Assembly: GCA_013399695.1 (NCBI GenBank)
Contig: VXAU01004727.1
Span: 1 to 64,000, forward strand
DNA length: 64,000 nt
Reading direction: 5' to 3'
Source of the DNA: Formicarius rufipectus
Taxonomy: Eukaryota; Chordata; Aves; Passeriformes; Formicariidae
Positions within the stretch are counted from its first letter, which is position 1. Each line of letters begins with the position of its first letter. The notes beneath the pieces are model-generated. The model saw nothing but the letters and a program-made list of their open reading frames with translations. It ran no database searches and had not been told where the DNA came from. This document shows positions 27,801-42,683 of this stretch, piece by piece. A program made the translations under genes and the position numbers.

Positions 27801-30800
27801 AAGGACTCAATAATTTGTGGTGTGTGAAGGATGTTGAACTCTACAGATGTTTGTACCATTGCACATCTGAAATATAGATGGGCAAAGGAGGGTGTGGACA
27901 AGTAATTTTTCAGTGTAGATGAGCTAATCAAAGCTGTAAGTAGCTTATGGTTCATAATTTCCACTGAAATCCCAGCTAATGTCCAGGGTACCTTGTTCTG
28001 GTTCCATACCCTTACTCATTTGACAGGTGTCTACAGTATAGTCTGAACAGTGATGAGTTAAATGAGTCCTTTCTCAGACTCATTGTTCAAGCAATCCAGA
28101 CATCCTGTTCTTACTTCAGTCTGAGTCTGGACAGTGTGTGCTTATCTGGCTGCATCTTGTCATTTGTTCCCCTGAATTGGATTTGAGAAACACACTCCTT
28201 ATTCCAATACAGGCACTGCATTTTGGAGAACACCTTTAGCTTTTGTTCTGTCTCTACACATTATCACACCTTTTCACCTGAGGTTGGTTGTGAGTTCCCG
28301 AATTCTTCAGGCAGAACTCTTGCTGCTGTGGTTTTGGACTCCATGCCCCTCTCTGTTTCCAGCACAGTGCTCAGTACCTCTCTATCAGCCTGAACAAGGA
28401 GCGCCAAAGCCTCAGTGCAGTGCCCTCTCATTTGTCTGCCATGGGAAAGGCTGAAGGATGGCAGCTCTGCCAGGTTCATCCCGTGTTCTCCTCTCCAGGA
28501 AAGCTAAACACAAGCATAAAGTGCTCAGGGAGAGGTTGGGTCCATCCCCAGAGCACACTGTGTCTGGCACTGAGACCCGCTCCACACCGTACCGTCAGCA
28601 CCTTCTGCTTTAAAGGGCACAGCAGTGTTGTACTTCCAGTCAAGAAGGCAGCAATTTCAAGGCATGTGTCACGTGTCAATATAAATTAAGGTTAAAATGT
28701 AAAATATATTACTGAACCATTCCTCTTTGTTTGCATGAAGGCAAAAAAGCCTTCACCTTCAGGTAAGCATGCCCCACGCACACACCACCTCACTGAATTT
28801 TTAAATTGCACAGTTTAACCGTGTTTCCTTTCATATGTGTTTTGCATGTCATTTTTGTCCATGCCCTTCCCTCTCTGCCTTTATGTAGAAATAGGTTTCA
28901 CCCAGGCTGATCTTTTACTCCTGAGAAAAAAGTGCTATAGCTCAACCAAGGAAAGACCCCTGAAAGATTTAACTGCAGTTGACCACTTTGGCACTAGCAG
29001 AGTTTTTACTAACTTCACTATAGTGAAAAATGTTGTGGAAAAGTGTGTTGGAAAACATGGGGATGGCTTAGAGTCTCAATGGAGTTCTCTGTCCCTGTGT
29101 CTGTTTTGATTGTACTTCCAAACAAACAGACCCACACTGATGAATGATGAAATGGCTATTTGCACTATTTAATGGCTGAACTGAATGATTTCTGTGCAAA
29201 AAACAGTCTTTTGTGGAGGGATAATCTTATTAAATCTGGATTTCCTGTTTCCAATCCCTTTGTTTTCCTTAGTTTAAACTGCAGCAAGTTTCTGTGACCC
29301 GTGTGTCTGTCCCAGAAACACACAGTGCTCTGGCAGAAGGAAACACAGGTGCCAACAAGGGATCAAATTTAAGGATGACACTTCCCAGAGGTGACAATAA
29401 AAAACACTTTATGCAGATATGTTTGACTTGGCAAGGGTGCCATAGAAGGAGGAACTGAACAGTCTGTGTTGTACTTACCTCTTAATCTGAAATGATGTTG
29501 TTGTGAAACTATCTTCCTCTCCATATCTTAGGAGTATGTATTCCCCAGAATATCTATTCTATGTATTACTAAGATAGTAAATTACTGTTAAACTTAAGAA
29601 GATTCCTTTGTGAGCTTAACACTCTTCCCTTTCCTGTGTGTTCTGTTGGAAACATTAGCTCACCTTTTCTTTTTGCAGTTAATTTTCTTAAAAATGGGTA
29701 CTATTCATATCCAAAACAGCAAAAGGCCAGGCATCTGGGATTCAAAAAACTATTGCTATGTTTTCTGTTACTGAGAATTTAGAAGGTCAGTGCTCTGAAA
29801 TACTAAATTAATCACTGATTTTTACTGAGCGGGCTCTGCTGTTTCTTGGTTTAAGGTTGATACAGCATTTTCACAACAGTGGCCCTAAAATATTTGCTCT
29901 TCTCCTGCCTCCTGCACCTCTCAGAAGCTAAGGCTGCAAAAGGAGATGTGAAGCATGAAGCTCCTAACTTACATCTCAGTATGGTAGAGGATGGCCCAAG
30001 GAACTTAAAATATATTTGATTAATACAAGGAATTATTCCTAAGTGGAATCTGATTAATTGCAACCTTCCTTTACACTGTGTTTAATGGGTGTTCTGACAC
30101 TAGTCTGTGTCAATATATTAGAATTGTCCTTCTTTGAAAAAAAGCAGAAAATACCAAATTCCAGGAAAGAATCAGCTTCCCTGAGCTGTGGCCATGTGTG
30201 GAACAGGTTCTCCCTGTGGCTGCCTAACAATGACACACACCAAGCCTCAGGCTCTTATCAGTCTGTTCCAGAGCATTTCCTTCATTTGAAATCATTGAGA
30301 ATATATTGCAGGAAAGGTGCTTATCAAAGGTTAGTCATGCAAAAAGCTGTTTTCAGTCATAGTCCTGAAAAGGTTTTTGTGAAGGGGTTAATGCATTTCT
30401 ATCTTCTGGTGAGATCTCCACTGGGACCTTGGTCTGATGTTTCCTTAGCTCATGAATATTAGACTTCCTTTTGAATAGAGCTAAGACATACGGAAAATCA
30501 TTTCAGCTACACGTCTCTTGTGGGAAAAGGGCTAAATGTCAAGCAGTAGCAGTGAAAGCCTTTAAAACTGGATCATGTTCTGCAAAGAAACATGTTTATG
30601 AGCAGAACAACATTTTTTTTTTCCAAAAGTGCCTCCAGCCTGCATAGCTAAAATGAGAGTCTTTCCCAGTCCGTGCTAGGTGTGTTCAGCTGCCAGGAAC
30701 CTGACCATTCTTTCTCGGGTCTCAAACAGACTTCCTCAAAAAGCCAGGACTTTTGGCACCCCAATCTGCACAGTTTGACAGAGGCATTGGGGTCTTCTTC

Positions 30801-33800
30801 AGTCACTGCTCGCTGTTTGCCATGCTCTGAAACCAGGAATACAGGGAGTCACCTCAGAGACCTGGTGGTTCATCTCATCTAACAGAAAGTCTCAAAAATG
30901 CACCCTGCAGGAATGCAGCAAAATATTTCTGTGTTTGAATGTCACTGTGCTGCCTTTCATAAACCCTGGGAAGGATCATATGGAGACCCCAAAAGCTCTG
31001 CTGCTTTTGGCAAGTAAAGGGAAAAAAGAAGTTCCTTTCCTAAATGTGTGTCCATTTTCTCTTTCACCCAGCACTTGTCCTCAGTCATGTAGTTTTTGGA
31101 TCATTCTATTCAGCGTCATCTTCTCTGAAACAAAGCAGCAGAAGTGTAAACTTGAATCTTTAGGCTTCTTTTTTCTAAAGGTCTGGTTTCAGTATAATTT
31201 TGCTCAATACCTTACTAGGTATCCTTATGTTAATGTAGAACAGTAGTAGGTGGCTGAGTTCGCCAGGACATAAATCACAGCAGTAGGAACTCTCCAAACC
31301 ACCACCAGCCTGGCATAGTTGGGATGAATTATGCAGAAATAAAACAGTCTGCTAAGATTACTGCCCTATTTTACCATTATTTTACTTTCTCTGTAAGTGA
31401 AATTCCTATGTTTCTATTTTTGTGGTGGTGGTGGTTTTTTTGGTGGTACATCTGGTCTGCTTTAAATTGTGTTAAGCAGTTGAACATGAAGAGAATGTTT
31501 TTCAAAACTTTGGCAGTGATGTAGGAAGTGTAAGGAAAGCAGAAAACTCTCAGACTATGTTGCTTTGGTCTCATCACTGAAACACTTCTTTGGATTTAGT
31601 TTGCTTCCTGCTTTTCATGGTTCAGGTGGGCTCTGGCTGTCATGTCCAATTTGACCAATCAGAGGTGTTTGAAATTGCATTTCAGGAACATGCCCTCCCG
31701 TGTACATGTGTCCTACAGATCCTGTTCAAGTGTTGGTAGAAGCTTGTCCTCCAGAGCTATATCTCCTTTGTGTATTTTAGAGCTTCCTAAGTAGTTTTCA
31801 GTCTTCAGTGGAAGGAAGCTTGTAGACCGTATCTCTGTGTATATTGAAAGTGGCTTTGTGTCATCTGTGAAGTGAATAGAAATTTTGCTGATTTCTACTG
31901 GCATTCTTCATGTACAGATTTAAAGAAGAGGTGTCAACGATGTTTGTACTCTGCCCCAGAATACAAAAGATAAGGTAACAAATGAATGCTTATTTTTGCT
32001 GGAGGCAATAACTTTGTGTCAGGAATAAATTCAAGCAGCATCTGGAAGGTGACATGAAAAACAGTCAATCTGTGCTAGTTTCATTCAGGAGTATAATGTT
32101 AAATTAAGAAATTAAGTGTAGATACTTGTGCATACATAGTTTAGCTTCATTACCACACATTTGCAGAAAGAAAATATATTTACAAATTCCTCTTTCCCGA
32201 GTGTACTTTCTACTTTCCTATAAGCAACACAGTGTATTTTCAGTAGTTGTGACAACTTTCCACCTTCATCTGTGAAAGAATTTCAACATTTTTGCTTGAA
32301 TACTTAGCAGGACATTGACAATAGGTCTGTTTTGCTCGGGTTTTGTTACTAAGCAAAGGAACCAAAATTTAGAGTGCTGTATCCTTTCCACTGGAGAAGG
32401 GCTCTCTAGTGATGTCACTCGGAGCCAGTTGTTTCCTTTAGAGGAGTCCTGTATGTGGGCACCTCAAGAGGTGCCTGAATAAAGGTACTCATACAGTGCA
32501 GTGCAAATTAACTTCTTAAATTTTATATAGAAGCATCTTGCCCCTTAAAAACCTGGAGAGGCCTAAAATGTAATGCAAGTAAGAGAGGGTGTTAACTCAA
32601 CTTGAATGATGATGTACTTGATGTTAGAGTCCGAACAACAGCATTTTTAGGAATTGAAAGCAAGAAGAAACCAAGTGGAAATTGCACTTAGATTTTGCAA
32701 AACTTTGAAGAAGAAAATCTTTTTGCAATGCACTTGCTAGCAATTCATGGCAGCAGATGCAGTCCTACGTGAAGTTTGGTGGGTTGCACTGTCTTAGTTT
32801 CATTTTAGTCTGTCACCTTTATTGCCATGTGTATCATCTTCTCTAACATCACAGGGTGTTAAATGCTATCGCTCCTACCTGGGAGTGACAATATGTACAT
32901 CTAGGGATCAGAATGCTCAAAACATTTAGCACAGCATATGCTGCCTGTGGAAGTTTTCTGTGCAAAAATACCCAAATTAGCTCTGAATAGAGCAGCAAAA
33001 GAAAAACCCACAGCTGGCGGTGTTCATCTCTGCTGATCCCGAGTGGCTGGCTAAACAAACGGGGGAAAACAACCTTCTGTTCTCTTTTCTCTTCCCTCTC
33101 CCCCTACCCCCACCGTTCTGTGCAGGAGTTTTAGCGCTCACAAGATGCAGAAATAGAATGCTAGCACGGTTTCTTACTTATTGGAGATACCTAATGATAT
33201 TGGTGAGTTAGCCAGCATGTCCATTAACTCTCATTGTGCTTATATGTGGGCAGGTATGGTCCAGGAACACCAGAACATTCTCAGGTCTGGCTGATATGTA
33301 GATTAGGTGGCTTAACTGAAGGCTTTTCAGGCTGACTGGACAGGTATTTGTCATTTGCTGGCTATGCAGTAAAATCTTCATCATGCCACTTTGTGAATGT
33401 GCTTCTGCCTTTCCCAGTGATGTTGGTTATGCTTTATTTATGTTTAATTTTCTGGGGACAAAGTGACCTTTAATAGAATGTGCAAGCACTAGTCTTCTAA
33501 ATGGTCTTCTCTATATGTTCTTTAAGCTATTTTTATTCTTCTGTGATTTATTACTATTACTGATAGTAATAGTATTTACTGCTCAGGGGGTGCTGCCCAC
33601 CTCTGGTGTGTTCTGATGGCACAGTGCATGCCATGACTGTAGCATGCTATCAGCATTGCTTACAAGGCAGTAGCATAATGTGTCTGCCCTGTGCAGGTAG
33701 CAGGGGGCACACAGGAGGAATGTGTGCAGTGGTAGGAATTGCTGTGGTGGAAGGACATTACTGAAGTCTCGACAGAATTCTGTACTGAGAATTTTTATAT

Positions 33801-33957
33801 GTTGGCTAAAAACATACAAATTGAAAAGTTGAGTGAATAACAAGATCACAGCATTTGCTTTCAGTAGTGTCATGCTCTAGGTAGTGAAGTCATTCAAAAA
33901 CTAACAGTGAAGGATTTCAGAAGGATCTTAAGAGACTGATGAAGTAATAAAGTGTTG

Positions 33958-34325
33958 GTTTTGTTCAGCTTGGAGAAGAGAAGGCTCTGGTGAGACCTCA
34001 TGTCAGCCGTTAAATACCTAAAGGGAGCTTACAGAGGAACTTCTCACAAGGGCAGAGGACAAGAGGGAGTTGCCTTGAGCTGAAGGGTAATTCAGATATT
34101 GAGAAGGAATTCTTTACTGTGAGGAATGTGGTGAGACAGTGGAAAGGTTACCCAAGAGGCTGCGGACGCCCCGTCCTTGAAAGTGTTCGATACCAGGGTG
34201 GATGGGGTGTTCCTGGTGGATGAACAACCTGCTCCAGTGGCAGATGTCTTTGCCCATGGCAGGGGCAGGGGGGTTGGAACTACACTGCCTTTCAGGTGCC
34301 TTCCAATCACGACAATTCTGTGATC
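33958..34325 (+). mobile_element. CR1 LINE fragment, 3' end
   Basis: It runs from TTGTTCAGCTTGGAGAAGAG through GAATTCTTTACTGTGAGGAA and TGCCCATGGCAGGGGCAGGG to a degraded CAATTCTGTGATC tail. The order and orientation match a 5'-truncated CR1, with a deletion in the part before GGGCAGAGGACAAG. Confidence 0.93.
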
Positions 34326-37300
34326 AAACACAGATAAAATTTGATGTAGAGGAACATTGAACGATACACAAAAAAAGCAATCTGAACTTTACAAATAAAT
34401 TCATGGGCTCTAAGCTGACTTGCCTCTTAGGATTTAGTTCTTGGGATTACAGAAGAAAATATTGAATCAGAATTCTTTAGTGGTTGACATGATTAATTAA
34501 GAAAAGCATTCACAAAAAAATGAGGACAGTATTGCATAAAGCTGTAGAATACCTGTGTCTTCAAAACAGAAGGTGAAATGATCAGAATCATGAGACACTG
34601 TACAAGGGGAAACAAAAATGGACTAAAGCTGGAATATGTGACTGATGTGTTAGATGTCTTCAAAATCGGGAGTGTCAAGGTGAAAAAGAATTGGTTGCAT
34701 TTTCTTTCAGTACAAGAAATAAGAGACATCACATGAGATGAGCAGGTTTTTGCCTCAAAACTCAGAAAGGGAGGATCATTCATATGTTCACTGGTCAGGC
34801 AATAGCATCCAGGCCATGAGATGCTGGGGATGATAAAATGTGACCAAAAAGGAATTGCATTTTTTTCCTTTTCTTCCCACTGAGAGCTATTAAAAAAGAG
34901 GCAGTCTTCTGACTGAGAAGTAGTCTGATCAGCAACTTTCTGAAGGTCAGGAGAGAGTGTTATGGAGAAGTGTCACTGCACAGCAAGGCGCTGCCCAAGA
35001 GAGGGGGTTTGCAGGGGAAGGACCAGTGTGTGCACTTCTTGCCTATGTTAAACTTTCAGGGGACAAAAGCCAAATGCTTCTGTTCTGTGAGCTTACTGGA
35101 AATGAGGTGGAGGTGGTGTGTTCACCATCAGGAATGACCTAGTGTGTCCTCCTCAGAGGCAATATTAGTCCAAACCACCATATGTGCTAAATGTCTTCAG
35201 TGTTCATTCTGAAACATTAGCAGAGCAAAAATGCATACTTTCAGGGTGTTTTAAAAGGAAGATCATATCAATAAATATCAATAAATTAGTTGAGTTTAAT
35301 AAGGTTTTACACAAGCTTTCAGTCCTTTTTTGTAAGATTCCAGTAGATAATTTTTTCCTTCTTCTCGGGAATGAATCCAAGATATGAGCTCTGTCATGGT
35401 TCATTTATGGCACATTGAAAAAGCCAGTTTAAAGTGTTTTGTATGCCTGAGATGAAAGTCTGACAGAAGAGGAATAAACATATCCCCATGGTTTACACTT
35501 TGTGGGGTTAGCTAGTACTGCCACTATTGTCAGCAGACTGAAGGATGCCAAGTATTTCATAGCCTAAATTGCATGTGATAGACTCCACTTAAAACATATG
35601 AATGAAATGAAAGGTCCTGCTCAAACCATCTGGTGTATGGCACTTTCCTGAGTGAGAAAGCCCCAGATAAACAGGAGATGAGGCCAAATGGCTCAAAGAG
35701 CTGAAAATACATTTTTGTCTAAATAAGCAGCGTGTCAAACACTGTGAGTTTTGTATACTTAGGGAAATACAGAAGGTGGGGAGAGAATGCACCACTCTGA
35801 GGGAACAGCTGTTGTCAAAGTCATGCTGCAGAAAGACAGCGATTGGAGTCTCAGTATTCCTCCAGGGCTTTTTTTGCAGGCAAGACCAAACAAAGCTATC
35901 AATATGTAAACTCTGCCCAGATATCACAGTTCTTGCTTTCTGCTTCATCAGTGTGACCCTGTAGAATGTCAGTTCTCGTTGCCCAGCTGGCCTTGGGTGT
36001 TCAGTGCGGTGTTGGTCCAGGGGCTGTGTACTGCCTTGGAGGGTGGCAGCTACTGGACATCTCTGTTCATCTGTGCAGTTTGTGGCCTCCAGGAGGAAAA
36101 CAATCAGATTGGACATAGTATGAGCACTCCAGAATCTCTGAAGTCTCAGGTACTTTACTAGGATCTTGTTGCCGTCTACCTTTGTTCTTCTCCTGATGAG
36201 TGGCCTTTGTACTTCATCAGGCTTTGGGGATTACAGGCAACAGTTTGAGAGTTAAGTATAACTTTAACATTTATGTAGTCACTTTTTTAACCCACACAGT
36301 GCTCTGCACCATGATTTACACAGGATTTCTATACATTGTCTGAAGAAACACAAGCTGTTTTCTTTTGATCCTGCCATCTCACCTTCAGCTCCACATCCCC
36401 TGTTTAGGACAGAAGTACTACAGAGGAATCACAACACAAGAGTAAGAAACCTGCTTTCACACTATCTGCCACGGTATTAGCCATCAGCCCTGTGGTGTTT
36501 GCATGGATACACATATTTGCCCACCTCTTGTGCTAGGTAAGGTTGCGGGTTCAGTTTTAGCATGGCAGCAGATGAGCTCCCCCGCAAGGGCAGGCTGGGG
36601 CACTCTGGAGAACCTGCCTGTGTCAGCACGGGGCTCAGCAACGAGCTCAGGTGCTTGTTTATGGAAGAGAAGAAGGCAGATGGAGGGGCCTGGCTTCTAA
36701 AGGCACCTGACTGCTGTGCTGTTATAGTTTGGCTTCCACTGTTACAGGAGCTGCTGCCTTTTCACAGCAGCAATTGCAGTGTGGATTAGCTTTGTGTCTC
36801 TGGGTGTGTGCCAGTGACTCCAGAGGAGGGCCATCTCTTTGATCCTACGCGCTCTAGTTGTGATGGTTTCTTGCACAAAAAGGCACTTTAAAATGCCCTT
36901 GAAGGGTTTCTGGGGAAGGATGTCTGTCAGGCCTGTTTACCTGATTTACCCACCTTGGACTGAGACAAGCTTAGCAGTAGGACAGTTGCAGATCCATTCT
37001 TGTGGAACCCTCTAACACACTGCAGTGTCACTGTAATCCTTTGCAAAGTCTTCATCAGCCGCACTGCTGGAGATGTCTGTCAGCTTTAGGTACCAGGTGC
37101 AAAATATTCTCCTGTGGAAGGGATTCTCTTAGCCCTGCTGTGCTCTGGATGCTGTCCCCTGTGCTTGCAGAACCGTAAACAAGCCAATGCTGAGCACACT
37201 GTCCTGTCACCTCCCCAGTTTGGCTGGAGGGGAGAGCAGTGGGTGCGGGCTGGACAGAGACACTTGGCTTGGACACAGCACTTCTCTCCTCTTAAAACTC

Positions 37301-39843
37301 TTTCTCAGTGCGTCTTTTGAAGGAAAAATAAAATCCCTGGATTCCCAGCTTTAAAATAACTCCAAGTGAGTAGAAAACATATGCAAACGTGTACTTCTTA
37401 ATAAAGAATAGCAGTGGGCAAAGTATTATATGGTGTATGTAGTAATTGTTTTCCTCAAATTGCAAAATTATGCCTTACATTTTATTGTGGCGAAATCACA
37501 CTTCACTCCTTTATATTTTAAATACAAAAATGGGGTACAAAAATATAATTAAGTCATGTGAGATAGTTTCCTGATAGAAACTGAATCACTTCTGGATGTG
37601 TAAGTATTTGTAGTTGCCTGCAAAATAATTTGTCACAGTTAATGGGGTTCCTCAGATCACCCTGTGCAGATCACTATCCACAGGAGTACAAAATAACAAC
37701 CTTAGAAAATTATCTCCATTAGTGCCTTTTGGAGATGTGACATGCATTCCCAAAGCCTGGAAAATAGATTTCTCTCTCTGAATTAGCACCCTTGATGGGG
37801 AAAATTAAGACTTTTTTTCTTTTTAGTTCCCCCCCCAGACAGAAAGCCAGAAATGCACCAGCATGCACTTCAAACAATCCGTTTGTAACAGATAAAAGTC
37901 TGGGTAAATGCTGTGTAATAAAGTGTTCAGATGTTACCGCACAAGTACTTAGGAGTAGCTGGCTACTTTTTGTTATTTTTAATATGTGATATGGCAACAA
38001 ACACTTAGTGAATAGTCTTGAAATACACCACTCAATTAATGGTGAGAGAAGTAAGCAGAAACATCCCTAAGCATGTGAATCCCTCGAGGTGCATGTCTCT
38101 TGTTTCCCTGTGAGCTGCAGGTTCCTGTGTTGCTGTGGATTGCAGCACTGTCTCCTGATTGCTGAGAGCTGTTCACGTGTTAACCCACCCCAGTGCCCAG
38201 TGATACAGGACGGCTCATGACATCAGGAATCAATGCAGAACTCTATTTTTTGAATTGCGTCTTCAAAACACTTTCCATTGCATAGTTTAGTCAGCTGTTA
38301 GCCCAGCTGTCATACCATTGTCTTTGATATAAGGACTCATTAGTTAAATCTCTGTGAGTGGGATCTGGGTTCCTTGGCAATGCTTTCTTTTTTTCTTTCT
38401 GATTCAGAAAGCTGTTTGAAAATGAATGGCTAAAAGGGGCCAAGTCATTTATGTTGTGAAGTTCTTGACATTTCTGGATAAATGCCCTGTCAGAGGCATT
38501 TTAAGAATCTGTGTAACCTTGAACATAACTGGAGATGAGAGGGTCTTGTTCTTTTCTGCTTTTCTTGGCAAAGACATTCACTTCCTTTCTTTTCACACTC
38601 ACTCTCCTTTTCCCTGGAAACTCTCCCTTCCCTTACCAGAAGTGGTCTTTATTCTGTCCTTTAATGTGAATCCTGGAATTCTAGGTGAGGAACAAGACTT
38701 CAGTATCTGTCTGACAGGTGAAAACATCAGGATCACCTGTGCTTGTTTTGGTTTGAGAGGTTACCACTCCTGCATTTCTTGGGCAGCTCTCATGCAGCAG
38801 TACAGTTGTTTGGAATTTAGTAGTTTGTTTTGAATGCTCGGGAGCCTGGTCTTTCACTTGCTGGCCTTGTAGCACATTCCTGTAAGTAGCACGATGACAT
38901 TTAGAGTTCAAGGACGAGCCATACTCAGTATTTTGTATTGAAATGTGAGTCAGCATCCCTAAACCTGTAACTGTTATGGGATACATCTGCTAAACTGGCA
39001 TCTCTGCAGAGGCCTTAATTAGAAAAGGTGCCATCCCAGCAGCTGTGCCTTTCTTTAACTCACTGAGTAACCAAATTGGGAACACTGGGAAACTCAGGGA
39101 CTGCAGGCACAGAAGCAAGGAGTCTCAGTGCAGAACTGCACACTGCCATTTGAGGAGAAAGGAAACCTGACTGACAAGCTGAGAGAAAGACATGTGCTCA
39201 TTTAAATGTGTTTTTAAAGCTGTAATTCTATGAAAGGCTCATTCAGAGGGATTTCTTGGGTTTTTTTGTTTGTTGGTTTGGGGGGGTTTTTTAACTTTAT
39301 ACTTATAGATATCTTCGCTGCTCTTTTTGTTTCAATTCAATGATCAGTATATCTTCATTATTTTTGTTTGTTTCTCTTTGTGCTAACAGAAAATAGAAAT
39401 AAACTGAACTATCTTCAAAGCAGTTATTTAACATTCTAATAATGTGCTGAAATGCAATTGGAAATCGTGTTGTGTGTAAAGCTAAAAGTAAAAGCATAAT
39501 GTTTAATTTGTATTGATAAAATCCATAAAAGGATTGTATAACTCATTGAATAACAGTCCCTAATCCCTAACCAATCAGTTGGTCTTCAATTAATATGTAA
39601 AAATACAAAGGGAAATATAAGAAAACCAAGAGCTCAATTAGGATAACATTGTTGTGTGCATACTTTACAATAGAGCAGTAAATAGAGCTCAGCATTTTTC
39701 TAATCCAGTGTAGAGCAAAATCTCTGTCTGGAGGTACCCTGCAATCATCCTCTCCTGGGTGATTTCCTTGGGGTGCTTCTGAAGGCTCCAGGAAGTTGTT
39801 CTGGTCTTTACTGGAAGGTAAACCTGTGACTTGCAAAGACTTA

Positions 39844-39870
39844 GTGTATGTCACTTGGTGTATGTCACTT
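39844..39870 (+). repeat. 13-bp near-tandem repeat
   Basis: GTGTATGTCACTT is repeated with a 14-bp period (39844-39856 and 39858-39870). Confidence 0.9.
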
Positions 39871-40349
39871 TAGGTAAGGAGAGCTCTGCAGCCAAATTGG
39901 CTCTAAAATTGTATCCAGTCTTTGTTTTTGTAACATTGGCCCTTAGATCATCTTTAATTAACTAATTTGTAGGTTAAATTCTGTCAGGTGGAGACTTTTC
40001 AATTATACTCTATTTCTAACATGAACTCAGGTTATTTAGCTTTTACATACAAGTGAATCTAAGAAAAGTGCTTGAGGGTTTTAAGTCCCTTCTCAGCGGG
40101 GCTTAAGGGCAATGAGGTCACTACGCTGGGCTACTGGATGAGCTTACCCGCTTTAAAGTTCTGCAAAGGTATCCTTGGGATGTTTCTGACTCAGATAAAA
40201 ACCATGATGAGAGATAGACACCATCACAATATATAATTGTATGAGTATTGAATTACCTGCTCCAGCACCTTCTGAGGGATTAGGGTGGGGTTAACCAGCC
40301 TGTCATGCCTTAGTTCCTCCTTCTTGCCCTACTGTAGGTAGGTGGGGGC

Positions 40350-40556
40350 AGCCAGGAGGGACATCCCTGTCCTGGGATGCATCAGGCACAGCATGTCCCA
40401 GTGCCCTGGAGGGACATCCCTGTCCTGGGGGCATTAGGGGAGGGAGAGGATTGTCCTGCTCTGCTCTGCACTGGGGCAGCCCCACCTGCAGTATTGGGGG
40501 ACACCACAGAAGGAGAGATGGAGCCATTGGGGAGTGTCCAAAGGAGGGACACAGAG
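40350..40556 (+). mobile_element. CR1 LINE internal fragment (ORF2 3' region) with internal duplication
   Basis: Motifs resemble the part of CR1 ORF2 upstream of the tail: TCCTGGGATGCATCAGGCAC, CCCCACCTGCAGTATTGGGG, then AAGGAGAGATGGAGC and GTCCAAAGGAGGGAC. There is no CR1 3' tail here. A 22-bp exact direct repeat lies inside the fragment (40355-40376 and 40408-40429). Divergence is considerable, so subfamily and ends are uncertain. Confidence 0.7.
40355..40429 (+). repeat. 22-bp direct repeat, 53-bp period, inside a CR1 fragment
   Basis: The copies at 40355-40376 and 40408-40429 are identical, beginning GGAGGGACATCCC. The spacing suggests a local segmental duplication after, or during, insertion of the CR1 fragment. 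Confidence 0.9.
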
Positions 40557-42683
40557 ACTGTAGCCCTGCAATTACATATTTACCTCAAGTTCCTCACATC
40601 TATTCCCCATCTCCCATGCATTAGTGTACAGGCAACTCAGATGGACACCCAGTCATGCTGATTTTCCGGAGAAAGAGATCTTTTGGCATATCAGCCTAAA
40701 TATCTCATGATTTGTCCATCTGTCATCTGAAAGGGTATCAATTATTTTTTTCTAAATGATGGTTACTGTTGAAGTTACTGATGGTAAAATTCTGAAAGTT
40801 TGATTGGATTTGTTAAACTACTTTAAATCTGGTTAAAATCTCACCCAGAAAGGGGCTTTGTGCAGATTTTCTCAGAGTTCCATAAATGTTCTTCTGTCTG
40901 CTTCTAACCAATACCAGGGGGTTTATACGTGTTTGAAGTAAAACCATTAAATATATTTCTGTTAGCACAATATTGATCTTGGGCATGGACATGGACAGAG
41001 TTCCTAATGAAATCCAAACCACAGAGAAGGCCTTGTGGGTTAGAATTTTGCTGCAGACATTAACACGGTGCTAGCTGGAGTCCCTGTGAAGAGAGCAGAT
41101 TGTTTCTTTGGTTGTTGTTAGCCTGGTGATAAATTGTAGTGCCAAGAGCCAGTAGCATAGTAAAATAACTGTAACAGTATTGAACTGCCTGCTAATGGTT
41201 GGTATCATTTAGCTGATTAGAACATTTATGATAGGAAAATATTTTCTGATAAAATAATGGCAAAATAGTGAGATTTTGAAGATTTTGTCACTTTATTCTG
41301 CTGGTTATTAGTATCTAATTCTATATCTGCTTTAGTTTGATCAAATAACAGTTTGCAAAGAGTCGATCGGAGTCCTTGGTCCAATATTACAAATTCCTTC
41401 CCACGTGCAACCAGTGGAAACAATGGCAAATGAACAGAAAGCATTGTGCACCAGCTAACTGTGAGAGAAATGCTTTCAGTTAGAGTCCTTGGCCTGTAAA
41501 TACAGCCCTTCCAAAAAGAGAGAGGGAATTTTTGTGTGAGAATGTATCTAAATGTGCCTGCACATTCTTTCAGGTTAACACCCACGGCTTGGTGACCTCA
41601 ATTCGTGGTTGGCATCTGTGGGAAAACAAGGGAGGCACAAAGACCATATTGAAGTAGGATTAAAGATCCCTCTCCAGGGGAAGAGGTATTCCCTTGAGGA
41701 GTTAAGAGCAAATTAACATCCTGCTTTGGCAACAGGGTAGTGTTGTCAAACTTCTTGTAATACAATAATGCAAACAATTGCAGTGAGTGCTACTGGGTAT
41801 TCCTCAACCAAAGAAGTCTAACTTTAAATACTGAACACTGGACTTTGCTTCACATCTAATGTATGAGGTTGTTCCGCTAGCAACAAATTTAGTCTTAGTG
41901 TGTATGGATGTGCACATGATGAACATAAATGAAAATAAACACAAAGAATATATATAAATACTCTATGAATATATGAATAGGTGAATGCGGTCAGACAGAG
42001 AAGGTGATAAGTGATTGAAGTAGTCCAATTTCTCAAACTTATTCTTGATGCAGTCAGAATGTCATTATTCCTTTTAAAGTTTGGCTTTCAGTGGTATGTT
42101 TCTTCAGCAAATTCAAGGGAGGAGGTTATATTTTCCTGTCCTTCTATCAGCACTGCTGTCACAAAAGCGATCTGGAGTTTGGGCCTAAGAATTGTATGAG
42201 AAGGAACATACTCTGAGGCCTCACTCACACGAGTTGCCCCTAGCTGCCATTTACTAGTGAAACTGGAGACTGAGTGAGCACTAAGCCCTGATTCCTGGTA
42301 ACCAACAGCAGCAGAATCGAGCAACTGACACCTGCAGGTTTCCCAAAAGAGCAAAGGGAAAGCTGAATATTCTTTCTTGAAAAATAACAGATATCAATAT
42401 GTAGGCTTTTATAATGAGAAGCATTTCAGTAAGTAGTGTTCCTCAAAGGAGACAGAAATAATGACATACTAATGTTTCTTTTTAGACTTTCTTAGAATGT
42501 AATAATACAGTAGATTCTAATATTCAGTATTCCTTCAATTGCCAAACTCCATGATTTACTTTACTGTTTGTCATTGCTGATTCAGTTCATCCCCAGACTA
42601 TGCTGGCTTGTAGCAGCTGAATCTGCATCTTCTCAGGCATTCCCAATTCAGAACTTAGATTATGAAGTGCAATTCATGCTTAA

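Noticed and set aside
35589..36116. Longest ORF of the window, 175 codons, minus strand
   Set aside because: No recognisable domain, no splice or promoter context, and other frames are open nearby. Its length is compatible with chance in 64 kb.
36818..36838. CCAGAGGAGGGCCATCTC, resembling CR1 ORF2
   Set aside because: Only a short motif matches and the flanks do not continue.
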